Assembly: GCF_002077945.1 (NCBI RefSeq)
Contig: NZ_LVYD01000048.1
Span: forward strand, 124,001 to 188,000
Direction of reading: 5' to 3'
Length of the DNA: 64,000 nucleotides
DNA from: Niastella vici
GTDB taxonomy: Bacteria; Bacteroidota; Bacteroidia; Chitinophagales; Chitinophagaceae
Shown here: one piece after another, positions 1-8,098 of the stretch
How the letters are laid out: every line of letters starts with the position of its first letter
Numbering within the stretch: the stretch's first letter is position 1
Made by a program: the position numbers and the translations under genes
Notes under the pieces: generated by a model
What the model was told of the DNA's origin: nothing
Seen by the model: the letters and a program-made list of their open reading frames with translations, nothing else
Database searches by the model: none

Positions 1-468
1 CCAGGTTTTTCCGTTATCGACACTATACGCCAGGCTTTGGTTCTGAAAATTGTTCCGGCCAGCTTTCTCTCCGTTGGGGTCATGATGTGTAAAGATGGCT
101 ACCAATGGCGGCTGACCATTTTTGCCAAACCCCGATGTATTATTCTTATCCACTACCGCGCTGCCCGAAAATATATAGCCAAGGCTATCGGGGAAAAGTG
201 CCACCGGCTGCTGCTGCCAGTGAACCAGGTCTTTACTGGTGGCATGCCCCCAATGCATAGGTCCCCATACGGTACTGTCGGGATAATATTGAAAGAATAA
301 ATGATATACGCCGTTATAATATACCATTCCGTTGGGATCGTTGGTCCATTTTTCGCGGGGCGAAAAATGGACCTGTGGACGATACATTTCATGATATACG
401 GTCTGTGCATGCAATGATGCGGCACAGCAGGTTGAGATAATACATATAGCAGCAAAAACCAGTCTCAT
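1..468 (-). CDS. GH32 fructan hydrolase (levanase/inulinase/invertase type), 3' end missing
   Basis: Only the first 156 codons are in the window; the gene runs off the left edge. The ATG at 468 opens a signal peptide ending near residue 22 (LHAQ). Residues 41-47 read WTNDPNG, the GH32 signature whose Asp (D44) is the catalytic nucleophile, followed by YNGVYHLFFQYYP and the WGPMHWGHATSKDLVHW block, all typical of family GH32. The enzyme should hydrolyse fructosyl linkages in levan, inulin or sucrose outside the cytoplasm. It is the last visible gene of a leftward set with SusD, SusC, fructokinase and an MFS transporter, which fits fructan breakdown. Exo or endo mode cannot be decided because the rest of the catalytic domain is missing. 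Confidence 0.93.
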   Translation of the reverse strand, partial: MRLVFAAICIISTCCAASLHAQTVYHEMYRPQVHFSPREKWTNDPNGMVYYNGVYHLFFQYYPDSTVWGPMHWGHATSKDLVHWQQQPVALFPDSLGYIFSGSAVVDKNNTSGFGKNGQPPLVAIFTHHDPNGEKAGRNNFQNQSLAYSVDNGKTW

Positions 469-514
469 TGTATTAAACAGGATTTGTTTACAATATTCAA
501 ATTGGCCAATGGGG

Positions 515-604
515 AATGGTCAATGGTCAATAGAACCCAATTGTGCAGGCTTTGAAATAAATAGCGAAGCTCAAAATTGAGACGCCCTTTCACCATTGAC
601 CATT
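515..604. repeat. Inverted repeat of AATGGTCA-type units between susD and the GH32 gene
   Basis: AATGGTCAATGGT (515-527) is the perfect reverse complement of ACCATTGACCATT (592-604), with 64 bp between. Each arm is itself a short tandem of a 7-bp unit (AATGGTC; the right arm continues CACCATTCAC). The element fills most of the 148-bp gap between the GH32 start and the susD stop. It could fold as an mRNA hairpin that tunes downstream expression, or be a dispersed intergenic repeat. Which one cannot be told from one copy. Confidence 0.6.
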
Positions 605-616
605 CACCATTCACGA

Positions 617-2323
617 TCAGTAGCCGGGGTTTTGCTTGTACAACCCTTTGGTAAATGTAATTTCCGACTGCGGTATTGGTAAATACTCATCCCGGCCGGC
701 AGTAAATACAGCAGTAGCCAAAAATGTTCGCCTGCTTTTTTCAATGCTTATATAATCGTTCAGCACCTGTGCAGCGAGGCCCCAGCGAACCAGATCAAAG
801 AAACGCTGGCCTTCTGTGGCGAACTCTAACCGCCGCTCCCACTGCAGCGCTGTACGGGCATACGCCTGTGTAAAGCCTATAGCCCCATACGGTTGAATAT
901 TATAGGTAGAAGCAAAGGTACCATCTGCCTTTTTCAACCTTCCTGTACTTGCTGCCGCGCGGGTCCTTATCTGGTTAATAAGCGGCAGGGCTTTGGCCGG
1001 CTGCCCCAGTTCAATATAGGCTTCTGCCTGCATTAATAAAACCTCGTCGTACCGCAGTAGATCATAATTCTTTGCAACGCCCATAAACGGACCATTTTTA
1101 AAATAAGAGGAACTGGTTGCCAATTGCTGGTTACGCATCGTATGAAAATAGCCATATACACCCGGGTCGCGTACCCAGCTATTGCTGAAGGGCTTTGTAT
1201 TATCATATTTGTACACATGCCCGTCGATGCCTACTGTATGATCAATGCGCACATCAACCGTTGTGGTGCTTAAATTGGCTATGCTGTTGTTAAATGTAGT
1301 AAAATTAGGCAAACCAGATGCGTTGGTCGTGTAGGCATTCACGAGGTTCTGACTGGCCGCATGAAAACCGCAGCAACCGTATTGTGGTGCGCCATGCGGA
1401 TAGTTCAACCCATCTTCATAATTCAACCGGCCCGAAGTAGTGCCATCGTTGATGGTGAACTGAATGGCGAAGACCGATTCCTTTCCATTCTCTGTTTCGG
1501 GTAAAAAATTATCGGCTATATCGGCGCTTAAGGCATACTTACCCGACGCAATAACCGACTGGCACAGGTCAACCACTTCCTGCAACCTCGATTGATTAAT
1601 ATTGATCACCTTATGGGTGGCATTCTGTTCGTAGGCCTGAAATAACCGCAGCTTTGCCAGGTAAGCCTGCGCCGCATATTTATTTGGCCGGCCGATCTGT
1701 GACTGGGTCTCGGGCAAATTATCCACGGCATATTGAAAATCAGCCGCGATCTTATTCCAGGAGTCTTCCCACGACAGATCGTTCGACACGGTTAATATAT
1801 CTTCCGAAGTAGCGTTCTCATCAAAGATGGGAATGTTCTTATACAGGAGTTTCATGGTAAAATAACTATGCGCCCGTAAGAACTTTAATTCGGCCAGTCT
1901 TGACTTTTTATCCGGAAAGCTTGCATCTGAAATATTATTCACTGCCCGTAGCGCTACATTGGCGCGGGAAATGGATTTAAATAAATTTTTCCAGGTGCGT
2001 GAAATAAAAAAGTCCATCGTTGGCGTTACCAGGTTGTAATGTTCCATGGCATCTATTTCGCCTACATCGCCGGTACCACCGCCGCCTTTGTAGGCATCAT
2101 CGCTGCGCACACTTCCGTACGCCCACATACTGTAGATGGGCCCGGTCATATCACCGTTACCTATGGCCGCGTACGCAGCCGTTACCAACCCTTCAACGGC
2201 TGTTGGCGAGGAAAGGGCCGTTGATGACAGTACGCCGGTTGGCGTGTATTCCAATTGTTTTTTACAGGAACCAAATACCAGTATGGCTGAAGATATTATG
2301 AGTGGGAGATATGCTTTTTTCAT
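617..2323 (-). CDS. SusD/RagB family nutrient-binding outer-membrane lipoprotein
   Basis: 568 residues with a lipoprotein signal (MKKAYLPLI... lipobox FGSC, Cys20). The body has the SusD pattern: an N-terminal TPR-like half with LRAHSYFTMKLLYKNIPI, and a C-terminal RagB part with YDLLRYDEVLLMQAEAYIELG, ALPLINQIRTRA and ERRLEFATEGQRFFDLVRWG, ending in the usual YLPIPQSEI...NPGY. SusD proteins sit on the cell surface as a lid over SusC and capture oligosaccharide. The gene is 24 bp downstream of susC on the same strand, so the two are surely co-transcribed. Its neighbours suggest fructo-oligosaccharides as ligand (inference). Confidence 0.95.
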   Translation of the reverse strand: MKKAYLPLIISSAILVFGSCKKQLEYTPTGVLSSTALSSPTAVEGLVTAAYAAIGNGDMTGPIYSMWAYGSVRSDDAYKGGGGTGDVGEIDAMEHYNLVTPTMDFFISRTWKNLFKSISRANVALRAVNNISDASFPDKKSRLAELKFLRAHSYFTMKLLYKNIPIFDENATSEDILTVSNDLSWEDSWNKIAADFQYAVDNLPETQSQIGRPNKYAAQAYLAKLRLFQAYEQNATHKVININQSRLQEVVDLCQSVIASGKYALSADIADNFLPETENGKESVFAIQFTINDGTTSGRLNYEDGLNYPHGAPQYGCCGFHAASQNLVNAYTTNASGLPNFTTFNNSIANLSTTTVDVRIDHTVGIDGHVYKYDNTKPFSNSWVRDPGVYGYFHTMRNQQLATSSSYFKNGPFMGVAKNYDLLRYDEVLLMQAEAYIELGQPAKALPLINQIRTRAAASTGRLKKADGTFASTYNIQPYGAIGFTQAYARTALQWERRLEFATEGQRFFDLVRWGLAAQVLNDYISIEKSRRTFLATAVFTAGRDEYLPIPQSEITFTKGLYKQNPGY

Positions 2324-2347
2324 TTTGTTGCTGATTTTGACAGGTTA

Positions 2348-5300
2348 TTAGAATGAGGCATTTACACCAAACGTGAAGGTTTTAGGCACCGGTATGGGAT
2401 CCAGGTCAATCCTTTCCGGATCGGGACTTTGATATTGTTTGCTCTTGAACCAGAACAGGTTCTCGGCCATAGCATATACCCGCAACGCGGTAAAGATCAT
2501 TCTGGGCTTTAAATTATACCCCAGCTGCATATTGCGCATCTTGAAATAGGAAGTGCTCACCATGAAGTAGTCGGAAGTACGTCCTTCGTTATTATTATCC
2601 TTAAGCGTTAAGGCCGGTATATTGGTATTGGTGTGTTGGGGCGTCCAGCCATTGAATACGCCGGGTCCTACGTTTTCGCGGCTCTTCATCAGGTTATTGT
2701 ATAAAGTATATACATCAAACCCTTTTCTGCCTGCTACACCTGAGCCAAATATCGACAGATCGAATTTTTTGTAAGTGAGGTCAATGCGCAAACCATATTC
2801 CAGTTTAGGTAGTGTAGTGCCTATCCAATTACGGTCGAGGTCATTGATAACACCATCGTTATTGTCATCTACATACCGTATTCTGCCGGGGCCGGCGCCA
2901 ATTTGCGTGGGGGCCTTATTCACTTCATCCTGCGATTGAAAAATGCCGTTTGTTTTATAGCCGAAAATATCGAACTGGGAATGGCCTATGATGGTATTCA
3001 CCAGGTTGCCCGCATAGGCTGGGCGTACACTTTCGGGCAGCTCGGTTATTTTATCCCTGAAATGCGCGAAGTTCATTCGTACATCATAGCCAAAATCGCC
3101 TTTCTTTTCGCCCGCATAACCTACGACCAGCTCCCAGCCTTTATTGGTTTTGGAAGCACCGTTCACTGCTTTTTGCTGTCCTTCGCCCAACGCTGATGCT
3201 ACCGGTGGAATAATGAGGATACCGGTTGTTTTACGCGAGAAATAATCGAACGATCCGTAGATCCGGTTCTTGAAGAGGGTGAAGTCTATACCGGTATTGA
3301 TCTCATCGGTTGTTTCCCATTTAAGATCGGGGTTCGCGGCCTGCGTTTGTACAAACCCTGATGGCAATGTACCGGTGTTAGCGCCGGAAAGCGAATAGGC
3401 GGTGCCGATATTCATATACTGTTCCCAGAAGCCGGGCGTAAGCTGGTTCTGGTTGGTGCCATACCGGGTATCGAAAAGCCCAAAGCGGGCGAGGTCGCCG
3501 ATCTGCTGGTTACCCACGCGGCCAACACCTGCTCTTAATTTTAGCTCAGAGAAAAGCTTTTGGAACTCCATAAAATTTTCCCTGTCTAACCGCCAGCCTA
3601 CAGAAGCGGCGGGAAAAACACCATACCGGTTATTGGCGCCAAAACGCGATGAACCGTCACGCCGAACAGTGAGCGCGGCTAAGTATTTATCTGAAAAATT
3701 GTAGTCGAGACGGCCGAATACAGAGTACAGGCGATTACCGGTCGATCCGCCCGACACATAGGTATTACCCGTGCCGGCATTCAGCGTAAAATACTCCCGG
3801 GTTTGAATGGCAAAGCCTTCCTTTTTCGTATTCTGGAAATCAAGATTGGTATTGATGTACTCGGTACCTGCCAGGAATTTTAAACTGTGCTTTTCATTAA
3901 TATTCCAGTTGTAGCGCACGGTATTAGAAAATGTATAACTCAAATACTTATTCTGATCTAATGTCAGGCTGTTGGTAGTTCTGTTAAAAGCGCCTTCGGT
4001 AAACGTTGGCAGAATGGTTTTGCTTAAATAGGTGTTGTAGTCTGCACCCAGTGTTGACCTGATGAACAGATTTTTGATGGGTTGAATTTCCGCGAAAACA
4101 CTACCGAATGTACTCAGCCGGTTGGCATTATCCCACCTTGACAAATATTGCATGTGCAGCGGGTTATTGCGGTCTGAGTAACCACCGCCTGAGGCGCCGG
4201 CAAAGGTAACGCCGTCGTTTTGATATACCGGAATGGTAGGCGCCAGGGTAACTGCCAGGAATGTAGTGGCAGCGCCGCCAATATCACGTGTGGTAAGCAA
4301 TTCGTTTGAATTGGCCACCCTTACATTAACACCAAACGTAACTTTATTGTCAAACGCTCTTGTTATGGCGTTGATGCCGCCGTACATACGCTCGTAGCCG
4401 GTATAGCGCAACATACCGGTATTCTTTAAATAACCCAGGTTCACCTCAAGTGATGAATTCTTATTGCCGGCAGTAACGGTTAAACTGTTATTGCTTACCA
4501 GGCCGGTCTTATACATCACATTCTGCCAGTTGGTATTTCCCACGGGTGTATTGGGATCGCCGCCCACAAAGGGTTTAACGGTTACGCCATTTAATACCGG
4601 GTTACTATAATCATTGTTCCAGTCAAAATTATATATTTCGCCATAGGCAGCAGCGGGGTCCTGTTTATCATTTACAGATGCCTGCCACAGGGCTTTGCCC
4701 CGGTCAACCGCATTCAGCATTTTGAATCGTACCGATCTTTCAGACTGGGCCGAAATACTGGAATTCAATTGAATATTCACTTTTCCATTGGTATTACCGC
4801 CATTTTTTGTGGTAACGATAATAACGCCATTGGATGCGCGCGAACCGTATACCGAGGCGGCAGAAGCGTCTTTTAACACCTGTACCGAAGCGATCACTGC
4901 CGGATCGAGGTTTTGAAACACTTCGGGCCTGGTGGTTGGTATACCGTCAATAATGTACAGCGGATCATTAGAGCCCAATGTGTTGGCGCCCCTGATGAGT
5001 ATGCGGGAATTGGTGCCATTGGGTGCGCCGCCATTCTTTTCAATATACAAACCGGCCACGCGGCCCTGCAGGGCCTGCATCGTATTGCCGGAACTGTTAT
5101 TCTTAACCGGCGTCATGTCTACTACGGCAACTGCACCGGTGAGGTCTTTTTTCCGTTGGGTTTGATACCCTATTACCACAAACTGCTCCAGTTCCTTTTC
5201 TCCTTCTTCCATATCAACCGACAGATCATGCATATTGCCGGGCACTTTGATGGTCACCGTTTTCATTCCAATAAATGAAATGGTAACCAAATCGCCTGCT

Positions 5301-5485
5301 GATGCTTCTATGATGAATTTTCCGTTTGAGTCGGTGACTACCATTTTATTATTGGCTGCCACGGTGGCTCCTGAAAGCGGCGTGCGGTTGGTCTTGTGCA
5401 CAACCACTCCACTAATCGTTTTTTTCTGGGCAAAGACCATTACCGAAAACAGCAATCCGGCGATGATCATAAACAATCGTTGCAT
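2348..5485 (-). CDS. SusC/RagA family TonB-dependent outer-membrane transporter
   Basis: 1045 residues. A signal peptide (residues 1-19) is followed by a carboxypeptidase-regulatory-like beta domain (KTISGVVVHKTNRTPLSGATV, about 21-105), then the plug with QFVVIGYQTQRKKDLTGAV, the SusC signature LYIIDGIPT at about 176 and VYGSRASNGVIIVTTKNG. The remaining ~800 residues are the 22-strand barrel with the usual Arg-rich and aromatic strand motifs (YLAALTVRRDGSSRFG), ending in an aromatic residue (VNASF). It imports oligosaccharide captured by the adjacent SusD using TonB energy. No STN domain is present, so no sigma/anti-sigma link is expected. It starts 36 bp downstream of the fructokinase stop. 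Confidence 0.96.
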   Translation of the reverse strand: MQRLFMIIAGLLFSVMVFAQKKTISGVVVHKTNRTPLSGATVAANNKMVVTDSNGKFIIEASAGDLVTISFIGMKTVTIKVPGNMHDLSVDMEEGEKELEQFVVIGYQTQRKKDLTGAVAVVDMTPVKNNSSGNTMQALQGRVAGLYIEKNGGAPNGTNSRILIRGANTLGSNDPLYIIDGIPTTRPEVFQNLDPAVIASVQVLKDASAASVYGSRASNGVIIVTTKNGGNTNGKVNIQLNSSISAQSERSVRFKMLNAVDRGKALWQASVNDKQDPAAAYGEIYNFDWNNDYSNPVLNGVTVKPFVGGDPNTPVGNTNWQNVMYKTGLVSNNSLTVTAGNKNSSLEVNLGYLKNTGMLRYTGYERMYGGINAITRAFDNKVTFGVNVRVANSNELLTTRDIGGAATTFLAVTLAPTIPVYQNDGVTFAGASGGGYSDRNNPLHMQYLSRWDNANRLSTFGSVFAEIQPIKNLFIRSTLGADYNTYLSKTILPTFTEGAFNRTTNSLTLDQNKYLSYTFSNTVRYNWNINEKHSLKFLAGTEYINTNLDFQNTKKEGFAIQTREYFTLNAGTGNTYVSGGSTGNRLYSVFGRLDYNFSDKYLAALTVRRDGSSRFGANNRYGVFPAASVGWRLDRENFMEFQKLFSELKLRAGVGRVGNQQIGDLARFGLFDTRYGTNQNQLTPGFWEQYMNIGTAYSLSGANTGTLPSGFVQTQAANPDLKWETTDEINTGIDFTLFKNRIYGSFDYFSRKTTGILIIPPVASALGEGQQKAVNGASKTNKGWELVVGYAGEKKGDFGYDVRMNFAHFRDKITELPESVRPAYAGNLVNTIIGHSQFDIFGYKTNGIFQSQDEVNKAPTQIGAGPGRIRYVDDNNDGVINDLDRNWIGTTLPKLEYGLRIDLTYKKFDLSIFGSGVAGRKGFDVYTLYNNLMKSRENVGPGVFNGWTPQHTNTNIPALTLKDNNNEGRTSDYFMVSTSYFKMRNMQLGYNLKPRMIFTALRVYAMAENLFWFKSKQYQSPDPERIDLDPIPVPKTFTFGVNASF

Positions 5486-5521
5486 AGTGTTAATTTTGGT
5501 TTGAAAGATTTTTTATTTTGA

Positions 5522-6442
5522 TCAGGAATGTATTACAGGCAGGTTCCCGGCCAATTGCATTACCTCAGCAATATCATATTCAGGACAGGCGCCTGGTTTT
5601 GAAGCAATGAGCGCGCCCATGGCACAGGCATAGTCGAGCATTTCAACGGGCGGCGACCGGTCGATCAGTTTCGACAACAGGGCAGCCAGGAAGGCGTCGC
5701 CGCTGCCCACCGTATCGGCTACCTGTACGCGGTAACCGGGGTGCTGATAAATAATTCCTTCCCGGTTCAGCAGGGCGCCATTCTCGCCCATAGTTACTAC
5801 TATGGTTTCTATTCGGAAGCGGTCCTGCAGCAATTGTATTTTATCTGTTACTGTATGTGCAGCGGAATACCAGCCGGCGATCAGGTCCAGTTCGGCGCCA
5901 TTCAGTTTTAAAATGTCTGCTTTGTGCAATAATTGTTCAACAACGCGGGGGCTGAAGTGCGGCGGCCGTATATTTATATCCAGTACTTTGTGTTTAGCTG
6001 ATTCCAACAGTTTGAACAGTGTATTCCCTGAAGTATAATTGCGGCAGGCGAGGCTGCCAAAGATGAAGTAATCTGTTTCCTGCATCAGGGTGGTAAACCG
6101 GTCGTCCCAGGTTATAAAATCCCAGGCAGATGGATATACGATATCGTATTTCATTTCATGCAGCCCGTTTGGCTGGGCATAAACAATACCGGTAGCGTAC
6201 GTTTTGTTTGTACTTACATAATCCCTATCAATACCCCATTGCGATAAAAGTTGTATGAGGGTGGAACCGTAATGATCACTTCCCACACTGGAGATCAAAG
6301 AAGGATTGCGGTTCAATTTATGTAAGTGATAAGCCACATTCATAGGCGCACCGCCCGGCAATTCACCGGCAGGCAAAACATCCCAAAGGATCTCGCCATA
6401 ACAAACGCAGCTGACAGGCTTCCGTGAATTTTGAATACTCAT
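5522..6442 (-). CDS. PfkB-family fructokinase
   Basis: 306 residues, the usual length for a PfkB sugar kinase. The N-terminal substrate-binding GELPGGAPMNVAYHLHKL and the C-terminal PfkB signature DTVGSGDAFLAALL are intact, with D249 as the catalytic base and the GSGD anion hole. It phosphorylates a free sugar, here most likely fructose to fructose-6-phosphate, after import by the MFS transporter encoded 30 bp upstream. The kinase-transporter-SusCD-GH32 set supports fructose over other PfkB substrates such as ribose or 2-keto-3-deoxygluconate, but that is inference from context. Confidence 0.9.
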   Translation of the reverse strand: MSIQNSRKPVSCVCYGEILWDVLPAGELPGGAPMNVAYHLHKLNRNPSLISSVGSDHYGSTLIQLLSQWGIDRDYVSTNKTYATGIVYAQPNGLHEMKYDIVYPSAWDFITWDDRFTTLMQETDYFIFGSLACRNYTSGNTLFKLLESAKHKVLDINIRPPHFSPRVVEQLLHKADILKLNGAELDLIAGWYSAAHTVTDKIQLLQDRFRIETIVVTMGENGALLNREGIIYQHPGYRVQVADTVGSGDAFLAALLSKLIDRSPPVEMLDYACAMGALIASKPGACPEYDIAEVMQLAGNLPVIHS

Positions 6443-6472
6443 AAGCTGAATTGTAATGATGATGAATAATAA

Positions 6473-7801
6473 TTAATGGAGTGCCAGCGACCGTTCTATC
6501 TGTTCCAGTGATTTACCCTTTGTTTCGGGCATCAGTTTCCAAACAAACAGCAGTTGTATAACCATCATGATGCAGAAGAATAAAAAGGTATTACCGCCGC
6601 CCAGTTTTTCGGCCAGCATTGGAAAAGAAAAGGCAATGATGGCGGCCATGATCCAATGGGTAAAGCTGCCCAGTGTTTGTCCTTTTGCCCGCACCTGGTT
6701 GGGGAAGATCTCGGCCATAAACACCCAGATCACCGCACCCTGGCTGAAAGCGAAAAAAGCGATATATACGAGCAGGTAAACCGTAACAGCCCAGCCGCTG
6801 AAGTTGTGTGTGTAGAAAGCCTGGGCTACCAGTCCGAGTGTTGAGATTAAGCCAATTGAACCGATCAGCATCAATGTCTTTCTGCCAATTCTGTCAATAA
6901 AATTGATGGCAATAAGGGTAAAAATGAAGTTTACCACCCCAATGCCCACGGTTGAAAGCAGGGAGGATGTTCGGCCCAAACCGGTCATCTCAAAAATGCG
7001 GGGCGCATAATATATAATAGCATTGATGCCCGATACCTGGTTAAAAACGGCAAAGGCGACAGCGAGAAAAACCGGGAACCGGTATTTGCGCGAAAGCAAC
7101 TGCACATTGGCCGAAGGGCCGTTCTGGTGCTGGCTGTTTTTGATATTTTCAATTTCCCCTTCGTAACCAAGCGGCATTACTACTTTTAATACAGCGGCCG
7201 CTTCTTCCAGTTTTCCTTTTCGCAAGATCAACCACCGGGGGCTTTCGGGCACCAGTTGAAGCAGTATCAGGAACAGCAAAGAGGGAAAAGCCTGTACCCC
7301 CAGCATCCAGCGCCAGGCAGTTTCCCCCTCCTGCCCTATCAGGTAATTGCTGAAATAAGACAATAAAATTCCCAACACGATATTGAACTGGAAGAGGGCC
7401 ACCAGCCGGCCTCTTTTTTCAGCAGGAGCAATCTCGGAAATATAAACAGGGGCAGTTACTGAAGAAGCGCCAACACCCAAACCACCGAAAAAGCGAAAGA
7501 ACAAAAAGACATACCAGTTGGTTGAAAAGGCGGTTCCCAGGGAAGAAACCAGGTACATGGCAGCTATAATTAGTAAAGTATTTCTTCGGCCCAACCGTTC
7601 GCAGGGAATGCTGCCAACCAGGGAACCAATAACAGTACCGATCAAAGCAATGGAAACCGTGAGGCCGTGTTCAACAGCATTAAGGGACCAGTAAGCCTGG
7701 ATAGATTGCTCGGCCCCCGAAATAACGGCCGTATCAAACCCAAACAGAAACCCGCCAAGCGCCACAACAATACTCCACAACAAAACTTTTCTTTTGTTCA
7801 T
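6473..7801 (-). CDS. Sugar-porter MFS transporter (inner-membrane monosaccharide import, probably fructose)
   Basis: 442 residues with about 12 hydrophobic segments and the sugar porter family marks: SLVGSIPCERLGRRNTLLI after TM2, RFFGGLGVGASSVTAPVYISEIAPAEKRG in the TM4-5 region, PESPRWLILRKG before the central loop, NQVSGINAIIYYAPRIF in TM7, DRIGRKTLMLIG, and a final PETKGKSLEQIE. These are the GLUT/XylE-type motifs for proton-coupled or facilitated hexose transport. It is the first gene of the leftward operon and faces the hybrid sensor gene across a 297-bp divergent region, so its promoter should be in that gap. Confidence 0.93.
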   Translation of the reverse strand: MNKRKVLLWSIVVALGGFLFGFDTAVISGAEQSIQAYWSLNAVEHGLTVSIALIGTVIGSLVGSIPCERLGRRNTLLIIAAMYLVSSLGTAFSTNWYVFLFFRFFGGLGVGASSVTAPVYISEIAPAEKRGRLVALFQFNIVLGILLSYFSNYLIGQEGETAWRWMLGVQAFPSLLFLILLQLVPESPRWLILRKGKLEEAAAVLKVVMPLGYEGEIENIKNSQHQNGPSANVQLLSRKYRFPVFLAVAFAVFNQVSGINAIIYYAPRIFEMTGLGRTSSLLSTVGIGVVNFIFTLIAINFIDRIGRKTLMLIGSIGLISTLGLVAQAFYTHNFSGWAVTVYLLVYIAFFAFSQGAVIWVFMAEIFPNQVRAKGQTLGSFTHWIMAAIIAFSFPMLAEKLGGGNTFLFFCIMMVIQLLFVWKLMPETKGKSLEQIERSLALH

Positions 7802-8098
7802 ACGACAAGCAATTTTATGTAAACATATCGCACGGCGCCCCCGATAGGGTAGCAGTCCTGTTTCAAAGATTTATTTAGCAGAAAATATGGCACTTAACAT
7901 TTAAATCGTTAAATTTCAATAGAGAACAAATTCGAATTACTGCACATTTGTTGATTGTTTATAGATTTTGTACCACCGTTTTTAGAAAATGTTACATGAA
8001 TGGGGTTACTGGTATTTCGCAAAAAATGCAAACCGTTTTATGATTACCTATATTTATATAAGCGACGATTTTTTTGATTTTTATTGCCGGCCATTAAT
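7802..8098. promoter_or_regulatory. Divergent control region between the fructan operon and its sensor gene
   Basis: This 297-bp AT-rich gap must hold the promoters for both the leftward operon and the rightward hybrid sensor. A perfect 6-bp inverted repeat, ATTTAA-ATCG-TTAAAT, lies at 7899-7914 and is a candidate site for the sensor's AraC-type domain. No exact TAnnTTTG minus-7 element was found; close variants occur on both strands (for example TAGATTTTG near 7965). The binding site assignment is a guess from position and symmetry. Confidence 0.4.
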
